A stretch of 57,823 nucleotides of DNA, from NCBI GenBank assembly GCA_002438505.1, contig DJPI01000026.1, positions 1-57,823 on the forward strand. Reading direction: 5' to 3'. The stretch comes from Ruminococcaceae bacterium UBA6416 (GTDB lineage Bacteria; Bacillota; Clostridia; Oscillospirales; Acutalibacteraceae). The position numbers and the translations under genes are program-made. Each line of letters opens with the position of its first letter. The stretch's first letter is position 1. Below the pieces are notes generated by a model. That model searched no databases. It had not been told where the DNA came from and saw nothing but the letters and a program-made list of their open reading frames with translations. Positions 50,932 through 57,813 of this stretch are shown here, piece after piece.

Positions 50932-52146
50932 ATGGAACTTTTAAAGGCAAAAGAAATTGTTGTTGAAGCCGGAAAAAAGCTTGTTTCAACCGGTCTTATT
51001 GCAAGAACATGGGGCAATGTCAGCTGCCGCGTTGACAATGAAAGCTTTGTTATCACTCCCAGCGGAAGAGCTTATGAAACGCTCACTCCGGACGATATCG
51101 TTCTTGTTAAAACGAGTGATCTTTCCTATGAGGGTGACATCAAGCCATCAAGCGAAAAAGGCATTCACGCCCAGTGCTACCTTCTTCGCCCCGAATGCAA
51201 TTTTGTTATTCATACCCATCAGGTCAATGCCTCAATCGTCAGCGCTCTCGGCTGCGATATCAATGATGTTCCGGGTGAAAGCGCCGCCGTTATCGGTGAT
51301 AACATTCCCGTTGCGTCATACGGACTTCCCGGAACGGGAAAGCTGCGCAAGGGTGTTGTTGGCGCCCTTCTGCGTTCCGATTCAAAGGCGGTCATCATGA
51401 AGCACCACGGCGCCGTCTGCCTCGGAAGCGACTATGACGAGGCCTTCAAAATTGCCTCGGAGCTTGAAACCGTCTGCATGAGATATCTTTACAACAGATA
51501 CAGCACTCTCACCGGAAAAACCGCAGAAAGCTTCAAGGATATCTGCACCTATGTTTCGGAGCTTAAAAAGCGCGCAGACGCTCCGTCACCGCACGTTGTT
51601 CCCTATGACAGCACCCGTGCCGGAAATGTTGTTGTTATGAAGGATAAGGACGGAAACGAAAAATATACTCTTGCGCTCAAGCAGGAAAAGGTTATTCTCG
51701 GCGGTGACTTCCCGTCAGAGGCGGATATGCACCTTGCCGTTTATAAAAAGCGCGATGACATTAACTGCATCATTCACTCCGACAAGGAGGAGGTTATTGC
51801 CGCTTCAAAGGTGACAAAGGTTCTTCGTCCGCTGCTTGACGATTTTGCTCAGATTGCCGGCGCAACGGTGAAAACGGTTGAGTTCAATCCGAACGATACA
51901 CTGCGCACCTCAAAGAAGGTTGTCAAGACGCTCGGAAAGCACAGAACCGCTGCACTCCTCAAGGACAACGGCGCAATCTGCTGCGGTGTATCTCCCGATG
52001 AAGCTGAGGCGAGCGAAATGGTTACCGCAAAGAACTGCAAAACCTTTGTTGCAAGCCGAATGTTTGACAAGGTCAAATACATCGGAAGGCTTGATTCGGT
52101 ACTCATGAATGTTGTTTACAGGGTCAAGTATTCAAAGCAGAAATAA
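50932..52146 (+). CDS. Tandem class II aldolase/adducin-family protein
   Basis: This 404-residue protein has two class II aldolase-like domains. The first (about 1-205) has NVSCRV, Glu75 in SSEKG, His94 and His96 (HTH) and His159 in KHHGAV, a complete metal site. The second (about 215-400) aligns but has lost the metal ligands: the HTH position reads HSD and the NHG position reads KDNGAICCG. It may be a regulatory or structural half. The substrate is probably a phosphosugar or related hydroxyketone but is unassigned. It follows the aminotransferase gene and has its own ribosome binding site GAGAGGT. Confidence 0.8.
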   Translation: MELLKAKEIVVEAGKKLVSTGLIARTWGNVSCRVDNESFVITPSGRAYETLTPDDIVLVKTSDLSYEGDIKPSSEKGIHAQCYLLRPECNFVIHTHQVNASIVSALGCDINDVPGESAAVIGDNIPVASYGLPGTGKLRKGVVGALLRSDSKAVIMKHHGAVCLGSDYDEAFKIASELETVCMRYLYNRYSTLTGKTAESFKDICTYVSELKKRADAPSPHVVPYDSTRAGNVVVMKDKDGNEKYTLALKQEKVILGGDFPSEADMHLAVYKKRDDINCIIHSDKEEVIAASKVTKVLRPLLDDFAQIAGATVKTVEFNPNDTLRTSKKVVKTLGKHRTAALLKDNGAICCGVSPDEAEASEMVTAKNCKTFVASRMFDKVKYIGRLDSVLMNVVYRVKYSKQK

Positions 52147-52158
52147 TTTTAAAATGGT

Positions 52159-52204
52159 AAAAGCCATGGAGCAAACCGATGAGGAATGCTTCATGGCTTT
52201 TTTT
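52159..52204. terminator. Bidirectional terminator after the tandem aldolase gene
   Basis: A 10-bp stem, AAAAGCCATG / CATGGCTTTT, is followed by TTTTT on the + strand. It also lies past the stop of the minus-strand microprotein. Confidence 0.75.
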
Positions 52205-52238
52205 GTGTGGTGTAAATCATCGGACTAAAGTTTTTTCC

Positions 52239-52334
52239 TTAGCGGCGTCCAAGTCTACTGAGAGCAATAATACCGATGTTGCAACCTGCTGCGGTAAGAA
52301 GGCAACCGCAAGCCCATGCTGTGAGTGTAGCCAT
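52239..52334 (-). CDS. 31-residue Cys-containing membrane-like microprotein
   Basis: The minus strand has a very good ribosome binding site (GGGAGGTG) 6 bases before an ATG (52332-52334). The 31-residue frame ends at TAA (52239-52241). The peptide begins MATLTAWACGCLLTAAGC and ends IIALSRLGRR: small residues, three Cys and a hydrophobic core long enough to reach into a membrane, with a basic C-terminus. No family is recognised. The strong start site argues that it is translated. It may be a small membrane protein or a short precursor peptide; no maturation enzyme is adjacent. Confidence 0.5.
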   Translation of the reverse strand: MATLTAWACGCLLTAAGCNIGIIALSRLGRR

Positions 52335-52519
52335 TTTTTTCACCTCCCGATTTTTTATTGTTCAGTCCGGAGCAAACGCTGAAATTGTTGACGCAATAAT
52401 GCATTTTCGGATGTATTACTCCGGAGTTTATAGAATTCAACCGCCGGCTTTAAAGCAAAAATGGCGGCCGATATCTATTCACAGCGGCTTGTAAACGTAA
52501 AATAACGCAAACATTACAA

Positions 52520-52593
52520 GTAAACAAATTGTTTACTTGCATTATAGCAAACAATTTGTTTACTGTCAAGGGCTTGGTAAACATTTTGTTTAT
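52520..52593. promoter_or_regulatory. Three-site operator of the 52619 regulator
   Basis: Three 17-bp palindromes of the form GTAAACAAATTGTTTAC occur at 52520-52536, 52547-52563 and 52577-52593, with centres 27 and 30 bp apart. The third overlaps a TATAAT at 52591-52596. This is a typical self-repression array. Confidence 0.75.
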
Positions 52594-52618
52594 AATCATA
52601 ATAGGAGGTCTTACTGTT

Positions 52619-52822
52619 ATGGATTATACAAAGCGATTATATGATTTGCGTGTGGATCATGACTTGAAGCAGGAGGATGTTGCAAAAATTTTGAAGATAA
52701 CTAAACAGGCTTACGGAATGTATGAAAACAAAAAGCGCAGCCTGCCGATTGAAAGCTTAATTGTGTTGTGCAAATTTTATAATGTTTCGGCTGATTATAT
52801 TCTCGGACTGTCCGATAAATAA
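52619..52822 (+). CDS. XRE-family helix-turn-helix repressor
   Basis: This 67-residue protein has a single Cro/C1-like domain (RVDHDLKQEDVAKILKITKQAYGMYENKKRSLPIESLIVLCKFYNVSADYILGL). The ATG at 52619-52621 follows AGGAGG. Three copies of an operator palindrome lie directly upstream, so it is very probably autoregulated. The next genes on its strand are absent; a RelB/ParE-like pair lies convergently downstream. Its other targets are unknown. Confidence 0.9.
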   Translation: MDYTKRLYDLRVDHDLKQEDVAKILKITKQAYGMYENKKRSLPIESLIVLCKFYNVSADYILGLSDK

Positions 52823-52835
52823 TATGAAATGAAAC

Positions 52836-52873
52836 AACAGGGAGCATTACAAATTCTGTAATGTCTCCCTGTT
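52836..52873. terminator. Bidirectional terminator between the XRE gene and the toxin gene
   Basis: ACAGGGAG and CATTACA pair with TGTAATG and CTCCCTGT, one base bulged. T- and A-rich sequence lies on both sides. Confidence 0.75.
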
Positions 52874-52897
52874 AAAATATTTGCACATTCAGTTGAT

Positions 52898-53200
52898 TTA
52901 AAATATAACTTTTAAATAATCTGTCCTTCCGTCAAGGATACGAATTATTTTGACAGTTTCATTCTGAACGATGTAAAAGGCAATGTAATTTTCACAAAAC
53001 AAACACTTGTAAGCTGTTTTGATGCCGCATTTATCTTGAAGATTCACACCCATATTAGGCTGGTCTGAAAGGTGGTTGACCGAACGCAAAATGCGTTCAA
53101 TTACACTCTTTGCCGCAATAGGGTTTTTGAGGGTATAGGAGATATAATTACTTATTTCTCTTAGGTCTTGGCGTGAAGCCTTACTAAAAACAATTTTCAT
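52898..53200 (-). CDS. ParE/RelE-family toxin
   Basis: This 100-residue protein has the compact RelE/ParE fold pattern: FSKASRQDLREISNYISYTLKNPIAA, then RILRSVNHLSDQPNMG, and a C-terminal YIVQNETVKIIRILDGRTDYLKVIF. RelE-type toxins cleave mRNA on the ribosome and ParE-type inhibit gyrase; sequence alone does not decide here. It overlaps the antitoxin gene by four bases (ATGA), as usual for such pairs. Confidence 0.88.
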   Translation of the reverse strand: MKIVFSKASRQDLREISNYISYTLKNPIAAKSVIERILRSVNHLSDQPNMGVNLQDKCGIKTAYKCLFCENYIAFYIVQNETVKIIRILDGRTDYLKVIF

Positions 53201-53514
53201 AGTTGAACTCCAAAGTCCTTTGCAACATCATCTATAGAAGAAAAGTCGCTTTCGTTGCAGTTTTCACCTTTTTTGAGTTCGTTCATCAAAATTGCAAAGG
53301 CTTGCTCCATAAGAATGTTTTTGCTGTTTTCGGTAACGATGAGAGGCATTCCGCCAACATTAATTGACTGCTGAATAAAAATGTTAACGGCATCGGTAAG
53401 AGTAAGGCCGCAATTAGAAAAAATACTTTCCGCTTTAGATTTAATTTCCGGATTAATACGCATCTGGAATGTTGAAGTTTTTGGCAGCTCGGTTATTGAA
53501 AGCCGTTCATTCAT
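53197..53514 (-). CDS. RelB/DinJ-family antitoxin
   Basis: This 105-residue protein has an N-terminal ribbon-helix-helix of RelB/DinJ type (TFQMRINPEIKSKAESIFSNCGLTLTDAVNIFIQQSINVGGMP) and a C-terminal part that would bind the toxin. I choose the ATG at 53512-53514 with GAGGTG 6 bases upstream; a GTG at 53523 is possible. It should neutralise the toxin encoded immediately downstream and repress the shared promoter. Confidence 0.88.
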   Translation of the reverse strand: MNERLSITELPKTSTFQMRINPEIKSKAESIFSNCGLTLTDAVNIFIQQSINVGGMPLIVTENSKNILMEQAFAILMNELKKGENCNESDFSSIDDVAKDFGVQL

Positions 53515-53654
53515 TAAAATCACCTCATTAATATTATACTCGTCTATTCGCGGATGTCAATGCATTGTTATTACAAAAGTTGTGTCAAGCACTAAGCATA
53601 TTTTGCCGGTCAAAAGCTGCAACCCGGAAAATATGATATGATTATTTTAACAAA

Positions 53655-53693
53655 AACGCCGCCGGGGTGGTTCGCACCCGCAGCGGCGGCGTT
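53655..53693 (-). terminator. Terminator of the copper ATPase gene
   Basis: AACGCCGCC and GGCGGCGTT form a 9-bp stem, with a further GGGTG / CACCC inside. TTTTTG follows on the minus strand. Confidence 0.88.
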
Positions 53694-53703
53694 GTCATTT
53701 TCC

Positions 53704-53934
53704 TCAATCAAAAAGACCCTTTTTGACCTCTGCTTTAATCGGTTTGAAGCCTGCCTTTTCAACGGCCTTGAAAAGCGCTTCATCGGAAACATCTTCCGAA
53801 AGGGTAACAACGGCCGTTTTCTTTTCCGCATCGGCCTTTGCTTTTTTAACGCCGTTTACGGCAAGAAGCTCGTCCTCAACGGCTTTTGCGCAGTGTGAAC
53901 AGTGCATACCTTCAATTTCAATAATTTTTTTCAT
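53704..53934 (-). CDS. Nested in-frame CopZ-like copper chaperone
   Basis: Inside and in frame with copA, an ATG (53932-53934, Met771 of the ATPase) has TAAGGAGGAC (53940-53949) about 6 bases upstream, as strong as any ribosome binding site in the window. Translation from it would give a free 76-residue HMA protein, MKKIIEIEGMHCSHCAKAVE onward, that is, a complete CopZ-like chaperone. By family, CopZ carries Cu(I) to CopA. It may be that copA and copZ were separate genes whose stop codon was lost, or that both forms are made. Internal initiation is inferred. Confidence 0.55.
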   Translation of the reverse strand: MKKIIEIEGMHCSHCAKAVEDELLAVNGVKKAKADAEKKTAVVTLSEDVSDEALFKAVEKAGFKPIKAEVKKGLFD

Positions 53935-56244
53935 TTCCGAGTCCTCCTTAAAATCAGATGAATTGATTTGTTTTGTGCTTGCTGTATTTTCATCGGCTGA
54001 AGCCGGTTTTTCCGCTTTAAAGAACCTCAAACGCAGTGCGTTGAGAACAACGCAGACCGAGCTGAGACTCATTGCTCCCGCGGCAATCATTGGAGAAAGT
54101 TTAACGCCGAATGAGTAAAACGCGCCAGCCGCAAGAGGGATTGAAAGTGCGTTATAAAAGAACGCCCAGAAGAGGTTCATTTTGATGTTGCCGAGAACTT
54201 TTTTGGAAAGTCTTATCGCATTGACAACGCTGAAAATGTCCTTGTTCATCAAAACGAGGTCTGCGCTTTCAACCGCAATGTCAGTTCCGTCGCCGATTGC
54301 AATTCCGACATCTGCGCGCGAAAGGGCGGGGGCGTCATTGATTCCGTCTCCGACCATTGCAACAACCTTTCCGCTCTCCTGGAGCGTGCGAACTTCATTT
54401 TCTTTGTTTTGCGGAAGAACTCCGGCAATGATTTTTTTAACACCGAGCCGCTTTCCGACCGCGTTGGCGGTCAGCTCGTTGTCTCCGGTGAGCATGACGG
54501 AGGAAATGTGCATTTTTTCAAGTGCCGCTATTGCGGAAGCGGAGTTTTCCTTTTCACTGTCCGCAACGGCAATGATTCCGACCGGCGCTTTGCTGTCTGC
54601 AAAAATCAGCGGTGTTTTGCCCTCTGAAGCAAGTCCGTCAAGCCTTTCTTTTATAGATGAGCAGTCAATGCCGTTTTCAGAAAGCAGACGCTCGTTTCCG
54701 GCAAAATAAGTTATGCCGTCAATCTTTGCGCTGATTCCTCCGCCGGAGAATGAGGAAAACTCCAAAGCTTCCTTTTCCGGCAGTCCCTTTGCTCTTGCAA
54801 GTATTGCACGGGCGAGTGGGTGCTCGGAGCTTTTTTCCATTGCGGCCGCAACCGAGAGCAGCTCGTCCTCTGTCATGGCGGAAAGCGTCACAACGTCTGT
54901 CACGCTCGGCTCACCCTTTGTGAGTGTTCCGGTTTTGTCAAAAACGGCGGTATCAACCTGAGAAAGGCGTTCCATTGCAGCCGCACTTTTGAACAGCAGT
55001 CCGTTTTTTGCGCCTTGACCCGTTCCGACCATGATTGCAACCGGGGTTGCAAGACCGAGCGCACAAGGGCAGGAGATGACAAGAACAGAAATTGCAAAAT
55101 TCAACGCAAGGCTCATGTCTTTTGAAACGGCGTACCAGATAATTCCGCAAACGACTGCGATTGAAATAACAGTCGGAACAAAAACGCGGCTTACCTTGTC
55201 AGCAAGGCGTGAGATTGGCGCTTTGCTTCCGGCCGCTTCAAGAGAGAGGGCAATCATTTGAGAAAGCGTTGTTCCGCTTCCAACCTTGGTGGCTTTCATT
55301 GTGAACGCGCCGGAGGTGTTGATTGAGGCGCAGAGGACGCTGTCTCCCGCGTCCTTTTGAACAGGCATACTCTCACCTGTGAGGGCGCTCTGGTCAACAA
55401 AGCCGTTTCCGCTTTCAACAACGCCGTCCGCAGGAATTTTTGTTCCCGGACGGACAATGATCTCATCACCCGGAACAACGTCAGAGGCGGCAATCACCGT
55501 CTCTTTTCCGCCGCGCAGAACGGTTGCTGTCTCCGGCGCAAGGGAGGTGAGCATATCAAGCACGGCTTTTGTTTTGCCCTTGGAGCGTTCCTCAAGGAAT
55601 TTACCGATGTCAACAAGGGTAACAATCATTGCGGCTGATTCAAAATAGAGGTTTGAGTGCCATTTTGCAACAAGCTCCATGTCGCCGCCGGAAAGGCCGC
55701 GCGCAATTTGCACCGTTCCGACAATTCCGTATATGAATGAGGCGGCCGCGCCGATTGCAATGAGCGAGTCCATGTTCGGCGAAAGTCTGAACAAACTTTT
55801 GAAGCCTATCGTGAAGTATTTATAATTGATTGCAAGAATGAAGGCGGTGAAAACAAGCTGCCAGATTGCAAAATTCAGCGCGTTCCCGTGGCCGGAAAGG
55901 AAGCCGGGCTGGGGGAGGCTCATCATGTGTCCCATTGAAACATACATCAAAGGAAGAAGCAGAATGACGGAAAGAATGAGGCGCAGCTTTGCTCGTTTTT
56001 CATTTTTTTCGGTGAGCTTTGAGGTGTCCGCTTTTCCCTTGACCGCGCAGCCGTAACCAGCCGATTTCACTTTCATTATTATATCGGACGCGGTCAGAGC
56101 TTTTTCATCGTATTCAACGGTCATTGAATTTGTCAGCAGGTTAACCTGAACATCCGCCGCTCCGGGGAGCGATTCAACGCTTTTTTGAACTCTTGCGCTG
56201 CAGGAAGCGCAGGTCATGCCCGTAACGTCAAACTGTGTTTTCAT
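53704..56244 (-). CDS. copA: Copper-exporting P-type ATPase with HMA domains at both ends
   Basis: This 846-residue P1B-type ATPase has an N-terminal HMA domain with GMTCASC (Cys12, Cys15), membrane segments, and the actuator TGES (289-292). The CPC metal site spans 392-394, the phosphorylated Asp436 lies in DKTGT, His-Pro in SSEHPLA (475-476), and GDGINDAPAL in the P domain. It pumps Cu(I) out of the cytoplasm. Unusually, a linker (about 745-770) and a second HMA domain with GMHCSHC follow at the C-terminus. That part begins at a Met with its own ribosome binding site (see the nested feature). The promoter contains a palindrome suited to a copper sensor. Confidence 0.93.
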   Translation of the reverse strand: MKTQFDVTGMTCASCSARVQKSVESLPGAADVQVNLLTNSMTVEYDEKALTASDIIMKVKSAGYGCAVKGKADTSKLTEKNEKRAKLRLILSVILLLPLMYVSMGHMMSLPQPGFLSGHGNALNFAIWQLVFTAFILAINYKYFTIGFKSLFRLSPNMDSLIAIGAAASFIYGIVGTVQIARGLSGGDMELVAKWHSNLYFESAAMIVTLVDIGKFLEERSKGKTKAVLDMLTSLAPETATVLRGGKETVIAASDVVPGDEIIVRPGTKIPADGVVESGNGFVDQSALTGESMPVQKDAGDSVLCASINTSGAFTMKATKVGSGTTLSQMIALSLEAAGSKAPISRLADKVSRVFVPTVISIAVVCGIIWYAVSKDMSLALNFAISVLVISCPCALGLATPVAIMVGTGQGAKNGLLFKSAAAMERLSQVDTAVFDKTGTLTKGEPSVTDVVTLSAMTEDELLSVAAAMEKSSEHPLARAILARAKGLPEKEALEFSSFSGGGISAKIDGITYFAGNERLLSENGIDCSSIKERLDGLASEGKTPLIFADSKAPVGIIAVADSEKENSASAIAALEKMHISSVMLTGDNELTANAVGKRLGVKKIIAGVLPQNKENEVRTLQESGKVVAMVGDGINDAPALSRADVGIAIGDGTDIAVESADLVLMNKDIFSVVNAIRLSKKVLGNIKMNLFWAFFYNALSIPLAAGAFYSFGVKLSPMIAAGAMSLSSVCVVLNALRLRFFKAEKPASADENTASTKQINSSDFKEDSEMKKIIEIEGMHCSHCAKAVEDELLAVNGVKKAKADAEKKTAVVTLSEDVSDEALFKAVEKAGFKPIKAEVKKGLFD

Positions 56245-56286
56245 TGAAAATCACCTCTTTGATTAATCATTTCGCTTTACAAGGCT

Positions 56287-56315
56287 ATTATATACCTGTC
56301 AGGTAGGAATTTCAA
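56287..56315 (-). promoter_or_regulatory. copA promoter with an operator filling its spacer
   Basis: On the minus strand, TTGAAA (56310-56315) and TATAAT (56287-56292) are 17 bp apart. The spacer contains the palindrome TACCTGACAGGTA (56293-56305 as the complement), abutting the -10 box. The TACC...GGTA ends resemble CsoR-type copper operators. The regulator gene is not in the window. Confidence 0.6.
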
Positions 56316-56470
56316 GTTGAAAGTTCATTCAACTGAAAGAATTTTTTGCGTAGTCGGTGTTATTTTTCGTTATTCATGCACAAAAATCCGATATAAATGC
56401 ATTAAATTCGTCTTGCCAAATATTTTTCAAAAATATTTGGGTCAAAATGAATAAGTTTATGCAAAAAGCC

Positions 56471-56560
56471 TTGACTTTTTTTGCGAATTATTGTATTTTT
56501 GTTAGGTAAGATTCTCTGGAAAGCAGAGAGCATTTCACCGCACGAAACGACATGTGCGGT
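56471..56560 (+). promoter_or_regulatory. Promoter and structured leader of the Pro/Thr-rich protein gene
   Basis: TTGACT (56471-56476) and TATTTT (56494-56499) are 17 bp apart. The leader has two hairpins: TCTCTG / CAGAGA (56513-56529) and ACCGCAC / GTGCGGT (56537-56560). AAAGGAG then precedes the ATG at 56585. Confidence 0.5.
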
Positions 56561-56584
56561 CAATTTTGAAAGGAGCAATCCAAA

Positions 56585-57520
56585 ATGAAAAAAGAACTCA
56601 AAGTTATCGCAGTCGTTCTTGCGGGAATCATTGTTTTCCTTGCAGGCTTCGGTCTCGGTTCCTCAAAGGGAATCACCATTGACGTTAAGGTTGACGGCGC
56701 AAGCGCTGCCGCGAATGCATCCCCGTCATCAAGCACAACACCGACTCCCACTCCGACCCCGACTCCCACTCCGTCTCAGACACCGGCCGAGTCAACAACC
56801 GCCGCTCCGGCATCAAGCGCCGCAGCAGACAAGCCCGTTGACAACTCAAACGCAGGAACACCGTCCGCAATCCCCTCAACTCCGAAGGAGATTGCCGCAA
56901 AGTATAACGAAGTTGTCAACGATCTTAAGCAGCAGAAAAACATCACCGTTCACAAGACCGGCTCCGTCACCATGGAATGCACGGACTGCTCCGTTTCTTT
57001 CCTCACAAACAAGGTTACGGATCTTCTTAAGTCTTTCATGACCGATACCAATGAGACCATCACCTTCACCGAAGGCAAGGGTACCAACTCAAAGGGCGAG
57101 GAAAGAACTGTCAGCTCATATATTGTTCCCGGCGACAGAGAAGCTGCCGTTACCGAAAATGACCTTGCATCCGCAACAGCAGCCGCAGAGGGTTCAGGAT
57201 ATAAGATGACCCTCAAGTTCAAGAGTGAACAGGCAACCTATGACGGTTCAACCGGCCAGAGCACCAACCCCACAAGCCACATGACCGCAATGGATCCGCT
57301 CAACCTTGCAACCCTTGAGCTCCCCGCAGGCGCAAAGATCACAAAGGCTGACATGACCTATCCAGGCGCAACAATTGAAGCCACCGTTGACGGAAGCGGA
57401 AACCTCACAAAGCTTCACCTTGTTCTTCCTCTTGAGGGAAGCGGCACCGGAAAGCTTGTTGCTGAGCTTTCACTTTCAATCAAGGGTCAGCTTGATGACA
57501 CCTTTGAAATCACTTATTAA
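56585..57520 (+). CDS. Membrane-anchored protein with Pro/Thr-rich stalk, unknown function
   Basis: This 311-residue protein has one N-terminal membrane segment (about 6-26, VIAVVLAGIIVFLAGFGLG). A low-complexity Ser/Thr/Pro/Ala stalk (about 38-100) contains a run of Pro-Thr repeats, encoded by repeats near 56740-56780. An extracytoplasmic domain (about 100-311) follows, with a Cys pair (MECTDCS) that may form a disulfide and mostly beta-strand-like text (ITKADMTYPGATIEATVDGSGNLTKLHLVLPL). The domain is not recognised. It is probably an abundant surface protein, given the strong start site and common codons. It has its own promoter and terminator. Confidence 0.8.
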   Translation: MKKELKVIAVVLAGIIVFLAGFGLGSSKGITIDVKVDGASAAANASPSSSTTPTPTPTPTPTPSQTPAESTTAAPASSAAADKPVDNSNAGTPSAIPSTPKEIAAKYNEVVNDLKQQKNITVHKTGSVTMECTDCSVSFLTNKVTDLLKSFMTDTNETITFTEGKGTNSKGEERTVSSYIVPGDREAAVTENDLASATAAAEGSGYKMTLKFKSEQATYDGSTGQSTNPTSHMTAMDPLNLATLELPAGAKITKADMTYPGATIEATVDGSGNLTKLHLVLPLEGSGTGKLVAELSLSIKGQLDDTFEITY

Positions 57521-57540
57521 TTTCGGTTTAAACGCAAAAC

Positions 57541-57571
57541 AAACCGCTCGGAACAAAAATCCGGGCGGTTT
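57541..57571 (+). terminator. Terminator of the Pro/Thr-rich protein gene
   Basis: An 11-bp stem (AAACCGCTCGG / CCGGGCGGTTT, one G-T pair) is followed by TAATTGTTTC. Confidence 0.75.
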
Positions 57572-57580
57572 AATTGTTTC

Positions 57581-57660
57581 TTGACAAAAAGCGACAAATA
57601 TGGCATAATAACAACAGGTGCCGTGTGAAACGGTAGGCGGTTGCTCCTCAACAGAGGAGG
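57581..57660 (+). promoter_or_regulatory. Consensus promoter and Shine-Dalgarno-sequestering hairpin of the toxin mRNA
   Basis: TTGACA (57581-57586) and CATAAT (57604-57609) are 17 bp apart. In the leader, CTCCTC (57644-57649) pairs perfectly with GAGGAG (57654-57659) across a 4-base loop, burying the AGGAGG ribosome binding site (57655-57660). Confidence 0.75.
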
Positions 57661-57668
57661 TGATGGCA

Positions 57669-57761
57669 ATGACGGTTACGCTTTTGGAATTGATTGCAAT
57701 TCTGAGCCTGCTGGTCGCAGTCATCTCTCTTTGCTACGACATTTTTGGCAAAGACAAGTAA
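57669..57761 (+). CDS. Holin-like type I toxin peptide
   Basis: This 30-residue peptide (MTVTLLELIAILSLLVAVIS then LCYDIFGKDK) is a single membrane helix with a short charged tail. It is the pattern of putative holin-like toxins (Hol-Tox family) of Firmicutes. Such peptides insert in the membrane and are silenced by antisense RNA. I use the ATG at 57669, 8 bases after AGGAGG; the ATG at 57663 is too close. The ribosome binding site is buried in a hairpin, as in other type I toxin mRNAs. An antisense RNA gene would be expected to overlap the 3' part, on the minus strand, and may lie beyond the window. Confidence 0.7.
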   Translation: MTVTLLELIAILSLLVAVISLCYDIFGKDK

Positions 57762-57777
57762 TCTTACATAAAAAGTA

Positions 57778-57813
57778 AGAAACACCGCCCACTTTCCGGA
57801 TGGCGGTGTTTCT
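57778..57813. terminator. Hairpin downstream of the holin-like toxin gene
   Basis: A perfect 12-bp stem (AGAAACACCGCC / GGCGGTGTTTCT) lies 16 bases past the toxin stop. It can end the toxin mRNA or be part of a convergent antisense RNA. Confidence 0.75.

Larger units (their letters stand above)
56245..56584. other. Intergenic region with divergent promoters
   Basis: About 340 bp separate copA from the divergent 56585 gene and contain no gene. They hold the copA promoter (56287-56315), a perfect 25-nt palindrome (arms CCAAATATTTTT and AAAAATATTTGG, 56416-56440), and the promoter and structured leader of the 56585 gene. Confidence 0.7.

Noticed and set aside
52520..52593. CRISPR-like repeats
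   Set aside because: There are only three imperfect 17-bp palindromes 27 and 30 bp apart, directly at a promoter; they fit operators, and no cas genes are present.
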